Below, in pieces: positions 52,542-61,682 of a stretch of 64,000 nucleotides of DNA. Below the pieces are notes generated by a model. The model was not told where the DNA came from, ran no database searches, and saw only the letters and a program-made list of their open reading frames with translations. Both the position numbers and the translations under genes were made by a program. Within the stretch, counting starts at the first letter, position 1. Each line of letters opens with the position of its first letter. This DNA is from Pseudomonas oligotrophica (GTDB taxonomy: Bacteria > Pseudomonadota > Gammaproteobacteria > Pseudomonadales > Pseudomonadaceae), in the NCBI RefSeq assembly GCF_021726475.1, contig NZ_JAKJRU010000001.1, positions 682,001 to 746,000 of the forward strand. Direction: 5' to 3'.

Positions 52542-53771
52542 ATGAATGTCAAGGCGAATACACGCATGATGAACGATCTGGCGAGCTTGCCGCGATGGCT
52601 GTGGTTGGGGCAGTTCTGGTTTCTCGCAATGCTTGCCTGGGCTCCCAGCAGCAAGCTGTATCAGCAAGGTTTGGTCGTGTTGCTATGGCTCCCTACCCTG
52701 GCGGCCGCATGGACCTGGAGAAAGCAATGGGCGCAGCGGTGGCGTTGCTGGCGTTCGGGAGGGGCGCTGATGATGGGCCTGATGCTCTGGGCTGCCCTTA
52801 CCCTGTTATGGAGTGAGACGTCGCAACCCCTGCGGACGGTGAAACACCTGCTCTACATCGCATTGTTCTGGCTGTCATTCGTATTGCTTTATGGAGACGC
52901 CCGCCGAGAAAGATCGCTTTACTGGCTGTTCTGGCTTGCTGGATGGGGGTTGTCGTTGTCCGCGTTAGCGAGTTTGCTGGTTTTCTATGGTGAGCAGGGC
53001 AATCCACTGGATCATCGACTACGAGGTAATGGAGGGCTGGAACATCCGATTCTCGGAGGCTACGTGATAGGGGCGGCCCTGGTTTGGTTACTTGCATTGC
53101 TCCCAGAGCAGAGCCGAATGCGAGGGCTTACGCTGGTAGCGGTGTTACCCCTGCTCATCTTCGTCGCCATGACCCAAAGCCGGGGCGCCTACTTGGCTTT
53201 GGTAAGTGCGCTTGTTGTGCTCGTGCTGCTCGGTCGGACACGCGTCCTCGGCTACGCAGTGGTTGCAATAGTGCTAGCGGGCGCCTTGGGCTGGTGGGCG
53301 TTTGAACCTCTATTGATGGCGCGCGGTGCAAGCTACCGCCCGGAGATTCTGCTGTCTGCTGCGCAGATGGTTGTCGAAGCTCCTTGGGGTGTGGGTATTG
53401 GAGCCAACTATGACGTCAGGGTCGACACAGTCACTACAGTATTCCAGCACTCCCACAATTTGCCGCTGCATGTTGGAATCGAGCTTGGTTGGCCGGGAAT
53501 GCTGATCTGGATGGCGTTGTGGTGTGCAGCGCTGCTCCGGGCGTGGAGGGCGCGACGACAGGCTGTTGGGCGGCTGGTATTTGTGCTGCTTGTCTATGCA
53601 GGTGTGGCTATGCAGTTCGATGCGGCAAGTCTCTGGGATACGCCTCGGGCGGAATGGTTCATCAGTTGGCTACCGCTTGCATTGGCATTCGCCATTTCGA
53701 GCCCCAAAGTGACTCCAGGTCGGTGTGATAGACTCCGCGACCCTTCAATGATTGGCGAAATCTCAAGATGA
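52542..53771 (+). CDS. waaL: O-antigen ligase WaaL
   Basis: Inner-membrane enzyme that transfers O-antigen from undecaprenyl diphosphate to the lipid A-core. The 409-residue product has ~11-12 membrane segments and a periplasmic loop after residue ~215. Arg214 in MTQSRGAYLAL and His303 in FQHSHNLPLHVGIELGWPG fall where the P. aeruginosa WaaL Arg215 and His303 needed for activity lie. ATG follows AGAGGG. GC is intermediate-low, showing it belongs to the exchanged segment. The stop overlaps the msbA start by ATGA, joining the variable block to conserved msbA. Confidence 0.9.
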   Translation: MNVKANTRMMNDLASLPRWLWLGQFWFLAMLAWAPSSKLYQQGLVVLLWLPTLAAAWTWRKQWAQRWRCWRSGGALMMGLMLWAALTLLWSETSQPLRTVKHLLYIALFWLSFVLLYGDARRERSLYWLFWLAGWGLSLSALASLLVFYGEQGNPLDHRLRGNGGLEHPILGGYVIGAALVWLLALLPEQSRMRGLTLVAVLPLLIFVAMTQSRGAYLALVSALVVLVLLGRTRVLGYAVVAIVLAGALGWWAFEPLLMARGASYRPEILLSAAQMVVEAPWGVGIGANYDVRVDTVTTVFQHSHNLPLHVGIELGWPGMLIWMALWCAALLRAWRARRQAVGRLVFVLLVYAGVAMQFDAASLWDTPRAEWFISWLPLALAFAISSPKVTPGRCDRLRDPSMIGEISR

Positions 53772-55585
53772 GTGCGAACGCATCTGTGCCAGAGCAGCCA
53801 TCCAGCCTGAAAATCTACTTCCGGCTGCTCGGCTACGTAAAGCCATATGCCGGCCATTTCCTGATCAGCATCCTCGGCTTCCTGATCTTCGCCTCCACCC
53901 AGCCGATGCTGGGCTACATCCTCAAGTTCTTCGTCGACGGGCTCAACAACCCGGATGCCAGTTTCTTCGCCCAGGTTCCGCACCTGCAGGACGTTGCCTG
54001 GCTGGCCGAGCTGAAGCTCCTGCAGGCGGTGCCGTTGCTGATCGTGCTCATCGCGCTGATGCAGGGCATCGGTTCCTACCTGGGCAATTTCTTCCTGGCC
54101 AAGGTCTCGCTGGGGTTGGTGCATGACCTGCGGGTGGCGCTGTTCGACAACCTGCTGGTGTTGCCCAACCGCTACTTCGACAGCCACAACTCCGGTCACC
54201 TGATCTCGCGCATCACCTACAACGTGACCATGGTCACCGGCGCGGCGACGGATGCGATCAAGGTCGTGGTACGCGAGGGCATGACGGTGATCTTCCTGTT
54301 CTCCACGCTGCTGTGGATGAACTGGAAGCTGACCCTGGTGATGGTGGCGATCCTGCCGGTGATCGGGGTGATGGTTTCCAGCGCCAGCAAGAAATTCCGC
54401 AAGCAGAGCAAGAAGATCCAGGTCGCCATGGGCGACGTGACCCATGTGGCGTCCGAGACCATCCAGGGCTACCGGGTGGTACGCAGTTTCGGCGGCGAGT
54501 CCTACGAGCAGGGGCGCTTCCTCGCCGCCAGCCGCGAGAACACCGCCAAGCAGCTGCGCATGGTCAAGACCAACGCGGTCTACACGCCGACCCTGCAACT
54601 GGTCATCTACACGGCCATGGCGGTGCTGATGTTCCTCGTGCTGCTCATGCGCGGCGATGCCTCGGCCGGTGACCTGGTCGCCTACATCACCCTGGCCGGG
54701 TTGCTGCCCAAGCCGATCCGCCAGCTTTCGGAAGTCAGCTCGACGATCCAGAAGGGCGTCGCCGGTGCCGAGAGCATCTTCGAGCAGCTGGACGAGGCGC
54801 CCGAGGTGGACAGCGGCAGCCTCGAGCGCGAGCGGGTCAGCGGCCGGCTGGAGGTACGCGAGCTGAGCTTCGTCTACCCGGGCACCGACAAGCAGGTGCT
54901 GCATGAGGTCAGCTTCACCGCCGAGCCGGGGCAGATGGTCGCCCTGGTGGGCCGTTCCGGTAGCGGCAAGTCGACGCTGGCCAATCTCATTCCGCGTTTC
55001 TATCACCACGAGAGCGGGCAGATCCTGCTCGACGGCGAGGATGTCGAGGCCTACACGCTGCGTAACCTGCGCCGGCACATCGCCCTGGTGACCCAGCAGG
55101 TCACGCTGTTCAACGATACGGTGGCCAACAACATCGCCTATGGAGACCTCGCCGGTGCGCCGCTGGAAGACATCCAGCGTGCGGCGCGCGATGCCTATGC
55201 CGACGAGTTCATCCAGCAGATGCCGCAGGGCTACCAGACGCCGGTCGGAGAAAACGGCGTGCTGCTCTCGGGCGGCCAGCGCCAGCGCCTGGCGATCGCC
55301 CGTGCGCTGCTGAAGAACGCCCCGGTGCTGATACTCGACGAGGCCACCTCGGCGCTGGATACCGAGTCGGAGCGGCACATCCAGGCGGCGCTCGACGAGG
55401 TGATGAAGGGGCGGACGACCCTGGTGATCGCGCATCGGCTGTCGACCATCGAGAAGGCCGACCTGATCCTGGTGATGGAGCAGGGCCGCATCGTCGAGCG
55501 GGGTAGCCACGCCGAGCTGCTCGCCGCCAATGGCGCCTATGCCAGCCTGCATGCCAGGCAGTTCAAGGACGAGGGCGAGGCGTAG
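53768..55585 (+). CDS. msbA: Lipid A-core flippase MsbA (ABC exporter)
   Basis: Half-size ABC exporter that flips lipid A-core across the inner membrane. The 605-residue product has six membrane segments (~25-330) and one nucleotide-binding domain. Walker A is GRSGSGKST (~395), the signature is LSGGQRQRLAIARALL (~500), Walker B is VLILDEATSALD (~520), and the His switch is VIAHRLST. The start overlaps the waaL stop. High GC resumes at once, so the cassette boundary is at the start of this gene. Confidence 0.96.
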   Translation: MSANASVPEQPSSLKIYFRLLGYVKPYAGHFLISILGFLIFASTQPMLGYILKFFVDGLNNPDASFFAQVPHLQDVAWLAELKLLQAVPLLIVLIALMQGIGSYLGNFFLAKVSLGLVHDLRVALFDNLLVLPNRYFDSHNSGHLISRITYNVTMVTGAATDAIKVVVREGMTVIFLFSTLLWMNWKLTLVMVAILPVIGVMVSSASKKFRKQSKKIQVAMGDVTHVASETIQGYRVVRSFGGESYEQGRFLAASRENTAKQLRMVKTNAVYTPTLQLVIYTAMAVLMFLVLLMRGDASAGDLVAYITLAGLLPKPIRQLSEVSSTIQKGVAGAESIFEQLDEAPEVDSGSLERERVSGRLEVRELSFVYPGTDKQVLHEVSFTAEPGQMVALVGRSGSGKSTLANLIPRFYHHESGQILLDGEDVEAYTLRNLRRHIALVTQQVTLFNDTVANNIAYGDLAGAPLEDIQRAARDAYADEFIQQMPQGYQTPVGENGVLLSGGQRQRLAIARALLKNAPVLILDEATSALDTESERHIQAALDEVMKGRTTLVIAHRLSTIEKADLILVMEQGRIVERGSHAELLAANGAYASLHARQFKDEGEA

Positions 55586-55653
55586 CGGCGGCGACCGGGA
55601 AGGATCTGTCGGCGGAGGCTGAGTCTTCCGCCCGCCGGCGCCCTCGGCCGCCA

Positions 55654-55662
55654 TGCTATGAT
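55654..55662 (+). promoter_or_regulatory. Extended -10 promoter before hldE
   Basis: TGCTATGAT provides a TGn extension and a 5/6 match to TATAAT, 32 bases before the hldE ATG. No good -35 is visible, as is usual for extended -10 promoters. Confidence 0.5.
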
Positions 55663-55694
55663 CCGCGGCGTTTTCCTGCCCGCCGGAGCCCCTC

Positions 55695-57116
55695 ATGAAG
55701 CTGTCCATGCCCCGTTTCGACCGCGCCCCCGTCCTGGTGGTGGGTGACGTCATGCTCGATCGCTACTGGCATGGCGCGACCTCGCGCATCTCGCCGGAGG
55801 CGCCGGTGCCGGTGGTCAAGGTCGAGCAGATCGAGGACCGCCCCGGTGGCGCGGCCAACGTGGCGCTGAATATCGCCGCCCTCGGTGCCCCGGTGGCGCT
55901 GGTCGGCGTGACCGGCGAGGACGAGGCGCGCCAGAGCCTGGCCGACAGCCTGGCGGCGGCCGGCGTGCAGGCGCACTTCCAGCGCATCGAGCATCAGCCG
56001 ACCATCGTCAAGCTGCGCGTGATGAGCCGCCACCAGCAGCTGCTGCGCATGGACTTCGAGGAGCCCTTCGAGACCGATGCGGCGGCGATTCTGGCCGAGG
56101 TCGAGGCGCTGCTCGCGGGCGTCAAGGTGCTGGTGCTGTCGGACTACGGCAAGGGCGCGCTGAAGAACCACCAGGCGCTGATCCAGGCGGCGCGCCAGCG
56201 CAACATCCCGGTGCTGGCCGACCCCAAGGGCAAGGACTTCGAGATCTACCGCGGCGCCTCGCTGATCACGCCGAACCTCGGCGAGTTCGAGGCGATCGTC
56301 GGGCATTGTGCCGATGAAGGCGAGCTGGTCGCCAAGGGCGCGGCGCTGATGCGCGAACTGGACCTCGGGGCGCTGCTGGTGACCCGCGGCGAACATGGCA
56401 TGACCCTGCTGCGCCCCGGGCATTCGCCGCTGCACCTGCCGGCGCGCGCGCGCGAGGTGTTCGACGTCACCGGCGCCGGCGACACCGTGATTTCCACCCT
56501 GGCGGCGGCGCTGGCGGCGGGCGAGGAGCTGCCGCAGGCGGTGGCGCTGTCGAACCTGGCCGCCGGCATCGTGGTCGGCAAGCTGGGCACCGCGTGCATC
56601 AGCGCACCGGAGCTGCGGCGTGCGGTGCAGCGCGAGGCAGGTTCCGAGCGCGGCGTGATGACCGTCGAGCAGCTGCTGATGGCCGTTGAGGACGCGCGCG
56701 CCCAGGGCGAGAAGATCGTCTTCACCAATGGCTGCTTCGACATCCTGCATGCCGGCCACGTGACCTACCTCGAGCAGGCCCGCGCCCAGGGCGACCGCCT
56801 GATCGTCGCGGTCAACGACGACGCCTCGGTCGCCCGCCTCAAGGGCCCGGGGCGGCCGATCAATTCGGTGGACCGGCGCATGGCGGTGCTCGCCGGCCTG
56901 GGGGCGGTGGACTGGGTGGTGTGCTTCGCCGAGGACACCCCCGAGCGCCTGCTGGCCCAGGTGCGCCCGGACGTGCTGGTCAAGGGCGGCGACTATGGTG
57001 TCGACCAGGTGGTCGGTGCCGACCTCGTCCGTGCCCATGGCGGCGAGGTGCGTGTGCTCGGCCTGGTGGAGAACAGCTCCACCACGGCGATCGTCGACAA
57101 GATCCGCAAGGCCTGA
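55695..57116 (+). CDS. hldE: Bifunctional heptose kinase/adenylyltransferase HldE
   Basis: Makes ADP-heptose precursor: phosphorylates D-glycero-beta-D-manno-heptose 7-phosphate and adenylylates the 1-phosphate. The 473-residue product has a ribokinase-type domain (~1-320) with [14 protein letters not shown] and DVTGAGDT (~256), and a cytidylyltransferase-type domain (~340-473) with [13 protein letters not shown] (HxGH), and ends [14 protein letters not shown] precedes the ATG. Supplies WaaC and WaaF. Follows msbA by 109 bases with its own extended -10 promoter. Confidence 0.96.
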   Translation: MKLSMPRFDRAPVLVVGDVMLDRYWHGATSRISPEAPVPVVKVEQIEDRPGGAANVALNIAALGAPVALVGVTGEDEARQSLADSLAAAGVQAHFQRIEHQPTIVKLRVMSRHQQLLRMDFEEPFETDAAAILAEVEALLAGVKVLVLSDYGKGALKNHQALIQAARQRNIPVLADPKGKDFEIYRGASLITPNLGEFEAIVGHCADEGELVAKGAALMRELDLGALLVTRGEHGMTLLRPGHSPLHLPARAREVFDVTGAGDTVISTLAAALAAGEELPQAVALSNLAAGIVVGKLGTACISAPELRRAVQREAGSERGVMTVEQLLMAVEDARAQGEKIVFTNGCFDILHAGHVTYLEQARAQGDRLIVAVNDDASVARLKGPGRPINSVDRRMAVLAGLGAVDWVVCFAEDTPERLLAQVRPDVLVKGGDYGVDQVVGADLVRAHGGEVRVLGLVENSSTTAIVDKIRKA

Positions 57117-57143
57117 CCGACCGCGCCGCTGCGCGGCGCTGCC

Positions 57144-58037
57144 TCAGCCCCGCCGCGTATTGGCGGTGGGCTTCGCTGCCCACCAGTCGTTCCAGTGGAT
57201 GCGCTCGTCGCGCACCAGCCAGCCATCGGCGCGGGCAAAACTCTCCGACAGCCAGAGATCGCCGGTGCCGACCGGCGCCAGCCGGCCGGCCCGCAACTGC
57301 AACAGCTCGTTCTCCGGTTCGCCCTGGTGCAGCGGGATCAGGTAGAGGTCAGGCCGTTCGCGATCGAGGCGCGCGACCAGCTGGCCTTTCTCCAGGCGTT
57401 CGTCGACGTGGTACAGGCTCAGCTGCGTCGCCCGCTCGGGGACTTCCAGGCACATGTCGTAGACCAGCTGCAGCGAGGCGGTGGGCAGGTGCACGTAGGC
57501 GCGCGGCCGCTCGACCAGCGGCTGGCTGCCGCAGCGCACCGGCCGCGCGGCGCCGGTCAGCGGCGAGAGGTGGAAGTGCTCGGTCTCCAGGTAGTCGAGC
57601 GAGCTGTCGTAGGGGGTCGGCAGCCAGGTATCGCCGAAGCGCCCGGCGAGCCAGCCCTCCGCCGTTTCCAGCAGGCATTCCTCGGCGATTTCCTGCACTG
57701 CGGTGAGCAACGGCAGGTTCAGCTCGTGGGCCGGTACGTAGCCGGAGATCAGCTTGAGCACCACGTCGCCGCGGTCCTCGCGTTGCTGGCGCACCAGCAC
57801 CCAGAAGGCGCGCCCCTGCCAGCGCAGGGTCAGGCGCACCGAAACCCCGAGGTTGGCCAGTTCGCTGGCGAAGCGGGTCGGGTTGCCGACCTCGATCGGC
57901 CGGCGCCGCCGCAGCACCTCGCCGAAGTTCAGCGCGCGGCCGACGCTCTGGTAGCTGAGCCCCTCCGGGCTGGCCTCGACGAACAGCGGCAGCGTCTTGA
58001 ACGCGGTGGGGTTCTTGCGGACCAGGGTCTGGGGCAT
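57144..58037 (-). CDS. Conserved protein of unknown function (PA4993-like)
   Basis: A 297-residue soluble protein starting MPQTLVRKNPTAFKTLPLFV. No signal peptide or membrane segment is seen, and I recognise no motif. Part of the sequence (YVPAHELNLPLLTAVQEIAEECLLE) is reminiscent of proteins that handle nutrient or metabolic signals, but this is not enough for a function. It lies downstream of the aldo/keto reductase gene with 37 bases between, and upstream of hldE tail-to-tail. P. aeruginosa has an unknown gene at this place (PA4993) next to PA4992 and PA4991 homologues. Confidence 0.8.
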   Translation of the reverse strand: MPQTLVRKNPTAFKTLPLFVEASPEGLSYQSVGRALNFGEVLRRRRPIEVGNPTRFASELANLGVSVRLTLRWQGRAFWVLVRQQREDRGDVVLKLISGYVPAHELNLPLLTAVQEIAEECLLETAEGWLAGRFGDTWLPTPYDSSLDYLETEHFHLSPLTGAARPVRCGSQPLVERPRAYVHLPTASLQLVYDMCLEVPERATQLSLYHVDERLEKGQLVARLDRERPDLYLIPLHQGEPENELLQLRAGRLAPVGTGDLWLSESFARADGWLVRDERIHWNDWWAAKPTANTRRG

Positions 58038-58074
58038 CGGCGATTACCTCGTCGCGGGTGGCCGCCGGGCGGCG

Positions 58075-58890
58075 TCAGTCTTTGCTTCGATCCAGCACCG
58101 CGGCCGCGGTACCGACGTTGTGCGCCAGGTGTACCGGGTTGATGGTGCCGATGATGGCGCTGCTGGTGCCCGGATGGCCGAAGATCAGCTCGAAGCTCTT
58201 GCGCACCGGATCCTCCCCTGCCGCGAGGCAGACGTGGCCGCTGGCCAGGGCCTTCTTGATCAGGATGCCCTTGCCGTGGCGCGCCGCATAGTCGAGCACC
58301 GGCTTCTCGCCCTGTTCGTTGAGGTTGTAGGTGACCATGGCGCAGTCGCCGCTCTCCAGCGCCAGCAGGCCGCCTTCGACGGTCTTGCCGGAGAGCCCGT
58401 AGGCGAGGATCTTGCCCTCGCGCTTGAGCTCGGCAAGCGTTTCGTAGACGCCCTGCTGCAGGGCCTCGACATCGTGGCCGTCGGAATGAACCAGCACCAC
58501 CTCGAGACGATCGGTCTGCAACCGGCGCAGGCTGCGTTCGACCGACTGGCGGGTATGCGCGGCGGAGAAGTCGAAGCGCGACTGGCCGTTGTCGAACTCC
58601 TCGCCGACCTTGCTGACGATCACCCAGGCGTCGCGCTGCCCGGCGAGCAGCGGGCCGAGGCGCTCCTCGCTGACGCCGTAGGCCGGCGCGGTATCGATCA
58701 GGTTGATGCCCAGCTCGCGGGCCTGGGCGAGCAGCGCACGGGCGGCGCTGTCGTCCGGAATGCGAAAGCCGCTGGGGTACTTGACGCCCTGGTCGCGACC
58801 GAGCTTGACCGTACCCAGGCCCAGCGGTGAAACCAGCAGGCCGGTGCTGCCCAGCGGGCGGTGGTGCGCGTGCAGGGTGGCGAGGGTCAC
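58075..58890 (-). CDS. Aldo/keto reductase (PA4992-like)
   Basis: NADPH-dependent TIM-barrel oxidoreductase. The 271-residue product has the catalytic tetrad Asp and Tyr in LIDTAPAYGVSEE, Lys in VIVSKVG and His in VVLVHSDG. SSAIIGTINP near the C-terminus is the cofactor-binding motif. It starts at a GTG that overlaps the stop of the upstream FAD oxidoreductase gene (GTGA), so the two are coupled. Substrate unknown. In-frame sequence upstream belongs to the neighbour's antisense frame. Confidence 0.88.
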   Translation of the reverse strand: MTLATLHAHHRPLGSTGLLVSPLGLGTVKLGRDQGVKYPSGFRIPDDSAARALLAQARELGINLIDTAPAYGVSEERLGPLLAGQRDAWVIVSKVGEEFDNGQSRFDFSAAHTRQSVERSLRRLQTDRLEVVLVHSDGHDVEALQQGVYETLAELKREGKILAYGLSGKTVEGGLLALESGDCAMVTYNLNEQGEKPVLDYAARHGKGILIKKALASGHVCLAAGEDPVRKSFELIFGHPGTSSAIIGTINPVHLAHNVGTAAAVLDRSKD

Positions 58891-60059
58891 AGCAGGCCCT
58901 CCCAGAACGGACCGGTCACCGCGGGCCGCGGCAGGTCCGGCAGCGGTGGATGCGTGGCCGGGCGGATGCCGTCGCGGGTCAGTGCTGCCTCGATGCGATC
59001 GGCGAAGTCGGGCGACAGCGCGAGCTTGGTCGGCCAGCCCACCAGCAGGCGACCCTGCTCGGCGAGGAAGGCGTTGTCCGGGCGCGCCAGGGCAGACTGG
59101 GCGGGTTCCGCGCGGTCGATGCGCAGGGTTGCCCACTTGGCCTCGGTCAAATCGATCCAGGGCACCAACTCGGCCAGCTCCTTTTTCGCCGCGGCGATCT
59201 GGCCCGCCTCGTCGCGCGCCACGCCGGCCGCCTCGGCCAGCTCGCCGCCGAGGTACCACAGCCACTGGCCATCGGCGGTGGGGTGGCTGGTGACGGTGAT
59301 GCGCGGCTTCGGTCCGCCACCCAGGCAGTGGGCGTAGAGCGGCTTCAGGGTCGATGCCTTGACCAGCACCATGTGCAGCGGGCGACGTTGCATCGCCGGT
59401 TGCTGCAGGCCGAGCGCGGCGAGCAGTTCGGCGGTGCCGCCGCCGGCGCTGAAGACGATGCGCTGGGCACGGACCGCGCGGCCGTCGATGCGCAGGCCAG
59501 CCAGCTCGCCATGTTCGAGCAGCGGCTCGATCTGCCGGCCGGCCAGCAGGCTGTCGCCGGCCAGCTCGGCTAGCCGTGCGATCAGGCTGGGCACGTCCAG
59601 CACCAGCTCGGCCAGGCGGTAGACCTTGCCCTTGAAGCGGGGATGCTGCAGCGCCGGCGGCAGCTCGTCGCCCTTGACCTGGCCGACCCGCGAGCGCACC
59701 GCCTTGCTGGCGAAGAAGCTGGTGAGGTTGCCGGCCAAGGTGCCCGGTGACCATAGGTAATGGGCATCGGAGAGCAGCCGTACGCCGGTCAGGTCGAGCT
59801 CGCCAGCGCCTTCGAGCGCCTCACGCCACCGCCGCGGCATATCGGCGATCGCCTCGGAGGCGCCGGTCAGCGCACCCTGCAGTGCGTACTTGGTGCCGCC
59901 GTGGATGATCCCCTGGGATTTCACGCTCTGCCCGCCGCCCAGCGTGCCCTTGTCCACCAGCAGCGTGGAATAGCCCAGCCGGCGCAGGCGTGCGTTGAGC
60001 CAGAGGCCGGCGACACCGCCGCCGACGATGAGGATGTCAGTGCTGATGCCTTCGGGCAT
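58887..60059 (-). CDS. FAD-dependent oxidoreductase (PA4991-like)
   Basis: Glycine-oxidase/DAO-fold flavoprotein. The 390-residue product starts MPEGISTDILIVGGGVAGLW with the GxGxxG ADP-binding motif, then LVDKGTLGGGQSVKSQGIIHGG and IVFSAGGGTAELLAALGL. The C-terminal part (LVGWPTKLALSPDFADR) completes the FAD site. ATG at 60059 follows GAGG at good spacing. First gene of a three-gene minus-strand operon with the aldo/keto reductase and an unknown protein. Divergent from waaA by 170 bases. Substrate is not inferable. Confidence 0.87.
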   Translation of the reverse strand: MPEGISTDILIVGGGVAGLWLNARLRRLGYSTLLVDKGTLGGGQSVKSQGIIHGGTKYALQGALTGASEAIADMPRRWREALEGAGELDLTGVRLLSDAHYLWSPGTLAGNLTSFFASKAVRSRVGQVKGDELPPALQHPRFKGKVYRLAELVLDVPSLIARLAELAGDSLLAGRQIEPLLEHGELAGLRIDGRAVRAQRIVFSAGGGTAELLAALGLQQPAMQRRPLHMVLVKASTLKPLYAHCLGGGPKPRITVTSHPTADGQWLWYLGGELAEAAGVARDEAGQIAAAKKELAELVPWIDLTEAKWATLRIDRAEPAQSALARPDNAFLAEQGRLLVGWPTKLALSPDFADRIEAALTRDGIRPATHPPLPDLPRPAVTGPFWEGLL

Positions 60060-60229
60060 GGCCAAGCCTCGCAGTTGAACAGGCGGGGAGTATAAGGCCC
60101 GCGGCGCGCTGGGGCATAAGCCTGAACGCGCCTGGTGGCTGGCCCGGGGTAGCGCTGCGGCGCCGCGCCGCCCGGGTGCCGGCGCGACCATCGCTTGCAG
60201 CACGGCGCTTTCGCGTAAACTGCGCCGCC

Positions 60230-61501
60230 ATGAACCGGACCCTCTATACCCTGCTGTTTCATCTCGGCCTGCCGCTGATCCTGCTGCGCCTGTTCTGGCG
60301 CGGGCGACGGGCGCCGGCCTATCGCCGCCGTATCGGCGAGCGCCTGGCCCTCGGCCTGCCACCGCTGCGCCCCGGCGGCATCTGGGTGCATGCGGTGTCG
60401 GTGGGTGAAAGCATCGCCGCGGCGCCGATGATCCGCGCGCTGATGGCGTGCTATCCCGAGTTGCCGATCACCGTGACCTGCATGACGCCGACCGGCTCCG
60501 AGCGCATTCGCGCACTGTTCGGCGACAGCGTGCAGCACTGCTACCTGCCTTACGACCTGCCTTGGGCGGCGGCGCGCTTTCTCGACCGCCTGCAGCCGAG
60601 GCTGGCAGTGGTGATGGAGACCGAGCTGTGGCCCAACCATATCCACCAGTGCGCCCGTCGCGGAGTGCCGGTGGCGCTGGCCAACGCGCGGTTGTCCGAA
60701 CGCTCGGCGCGCGGTTATGGACGTTTCGCCGGGCTGACCGCGCCGATGCTGGCCGAGCTGGATCTGATCGCCGTGCAGACCGAGGCCGAAGCCGCGCGCT
60801 TCCGCCAGCTCGGTGCCCGCGCCGAGTGCGTCGAAGTGACCGGCTCGATCAAGTTCGACCTGAGCATCGACCCGGCGCTGCCGCCACGCGCCGCGCAACT
60901 GCGCGGCCAATGGCAGGCGCAGGATCGCCCGCTGTGGATCGCGGCGAGCACCCATCTCGGCGAGGACGAGATCGTCCTGGCGGCGCAGCGCAGGCTGCTG
61001 GCGAGCTATCCCGACGCGCTGCTGATCCTGGTGCCGCGACACCCGGAGCGCTTTGCCTCGGTATTCGAACGCTGTCGCCGCGAAGGGCTGGCTGCCGTGC
61101 GGCGCTCGACCGGCGAGGCCGTCCAGGCCACGACCCAGGTGCTGGTCGGCGACACCATGGGCGAGTTGCTGTTTCTCTATGCCCTGGCCGACGTGGCCTT
61201 CGTCGGCGGCAGCCTGGTGCCCAACGGCGGGCACAACCTGCTGGAGCCGGCGGCGCTGGGCAAGCCGGTGCTCAGCGGCCCGCACCTGTTCAACTTTCTC
61301 GAGATCGCCGCGCAACTGCGCGAGGCCGGCGCCCTGCGCGAAGTAGAGGATGCCGAGCAACTGGCGAGCGCGGTTGGCGAGCTCTGGCGCGATGTGGCTG
61401 CCGCACAAGGCATGCATGACGCCGGGCTGGGCGTGCTCAAGGCCAACCAGGGCGCGCTGCAGCGCCTGCTGGCAGAACTGGAGCGCTTGCTTGGCCGCTA
61501 G
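60230..61501 (+). CDS. waaA: Kdo transferase WaaA (KdtA)
   Basis: Transfers Kdo from CMP-Kdo to lipid IVA, the first core step. The 423-residue product has an N-terminal membrane anchor (LLFHLGLPLILLRLFWRG). GIWVHAVSVGESIAAAPMI, VMETELWPNHIHQC, NARLSERS and VGGSLVPNGGHNLLEPAALGKPVLSGPH follow, all family motifs. The start MNRTLYTLLFHLGLP lacks a clear Shine-Dalgarno; a TAAACT -10-like box 9 bases upstream suggests a very short leader. Conserved in P. aeruginosa as PA4988. Confidence 0.95.
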   Translation: MNRTLYTLLFHLGLPLILLRLFWRGRRAPAYRRRIGERLALGLPPLRPGGIWVHAVSVGESIAAAPMIRALMACYPELPITVTCMTPTGSERIRALFGDSVQHCYLPYDLPWAAARFLDRLQPRLAVVMETELWPNHIHQCARRGVPVALANARLSERSARGYGRFAGLTAPMLAELDLIAVQTEAEAARFRQLGARAECVEVTGSIKFDLSIDPALPPRAAQLRGQWQAQDRPLWIAASTHLGEDEIVLAAQRRLLASYPDALLILVPRHPERFASVFERCRREGLAAVRRSTGEAVQATTQVLVGDTMGELLFLYALADVAFVGGSLVPNGGHNLLEPAALGKPVLSGPHLFNFLEIAAQLREAGALREVEDAEQLASAVGELWRDVAAAQGMHDAGLGVLKANQGALQRLLAELERLLGR

Positions 61502-61553
61502 CGGCCTGGCGGTTGAACGAGCCTGTGAACGGCTGGGGTGCTCGGGGATGTCT

Positions 61554-61645
61554 GGTGGGCTGAAGCCCACCCACGCCTTGCGGCCCACCCTGCCGCACCA
61601 AGGCGTTGATTGCCGGTTCGGCTGGTAGGGTGGGCTTCAGCCCAC
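61554..61645. repeat. Paired GTAGGGTGG-type palindromic repeat after waaA
   Basis: Two hairpins, GGTGGGCTGAAGCCCACC (61554-61571) and GTGGGCTTCAGCCCAC (61630-61645, preceded by GTAGG), flank a CCCACCCTGCC word. They fill the gap between convergent waaA and tolC and may act as a transcription barrier. Confidence 0.8.
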
Positions 61646-61682
61646 TCAATCGCGGTTCAAGCGAACCACCGCAGGCCCTGCC

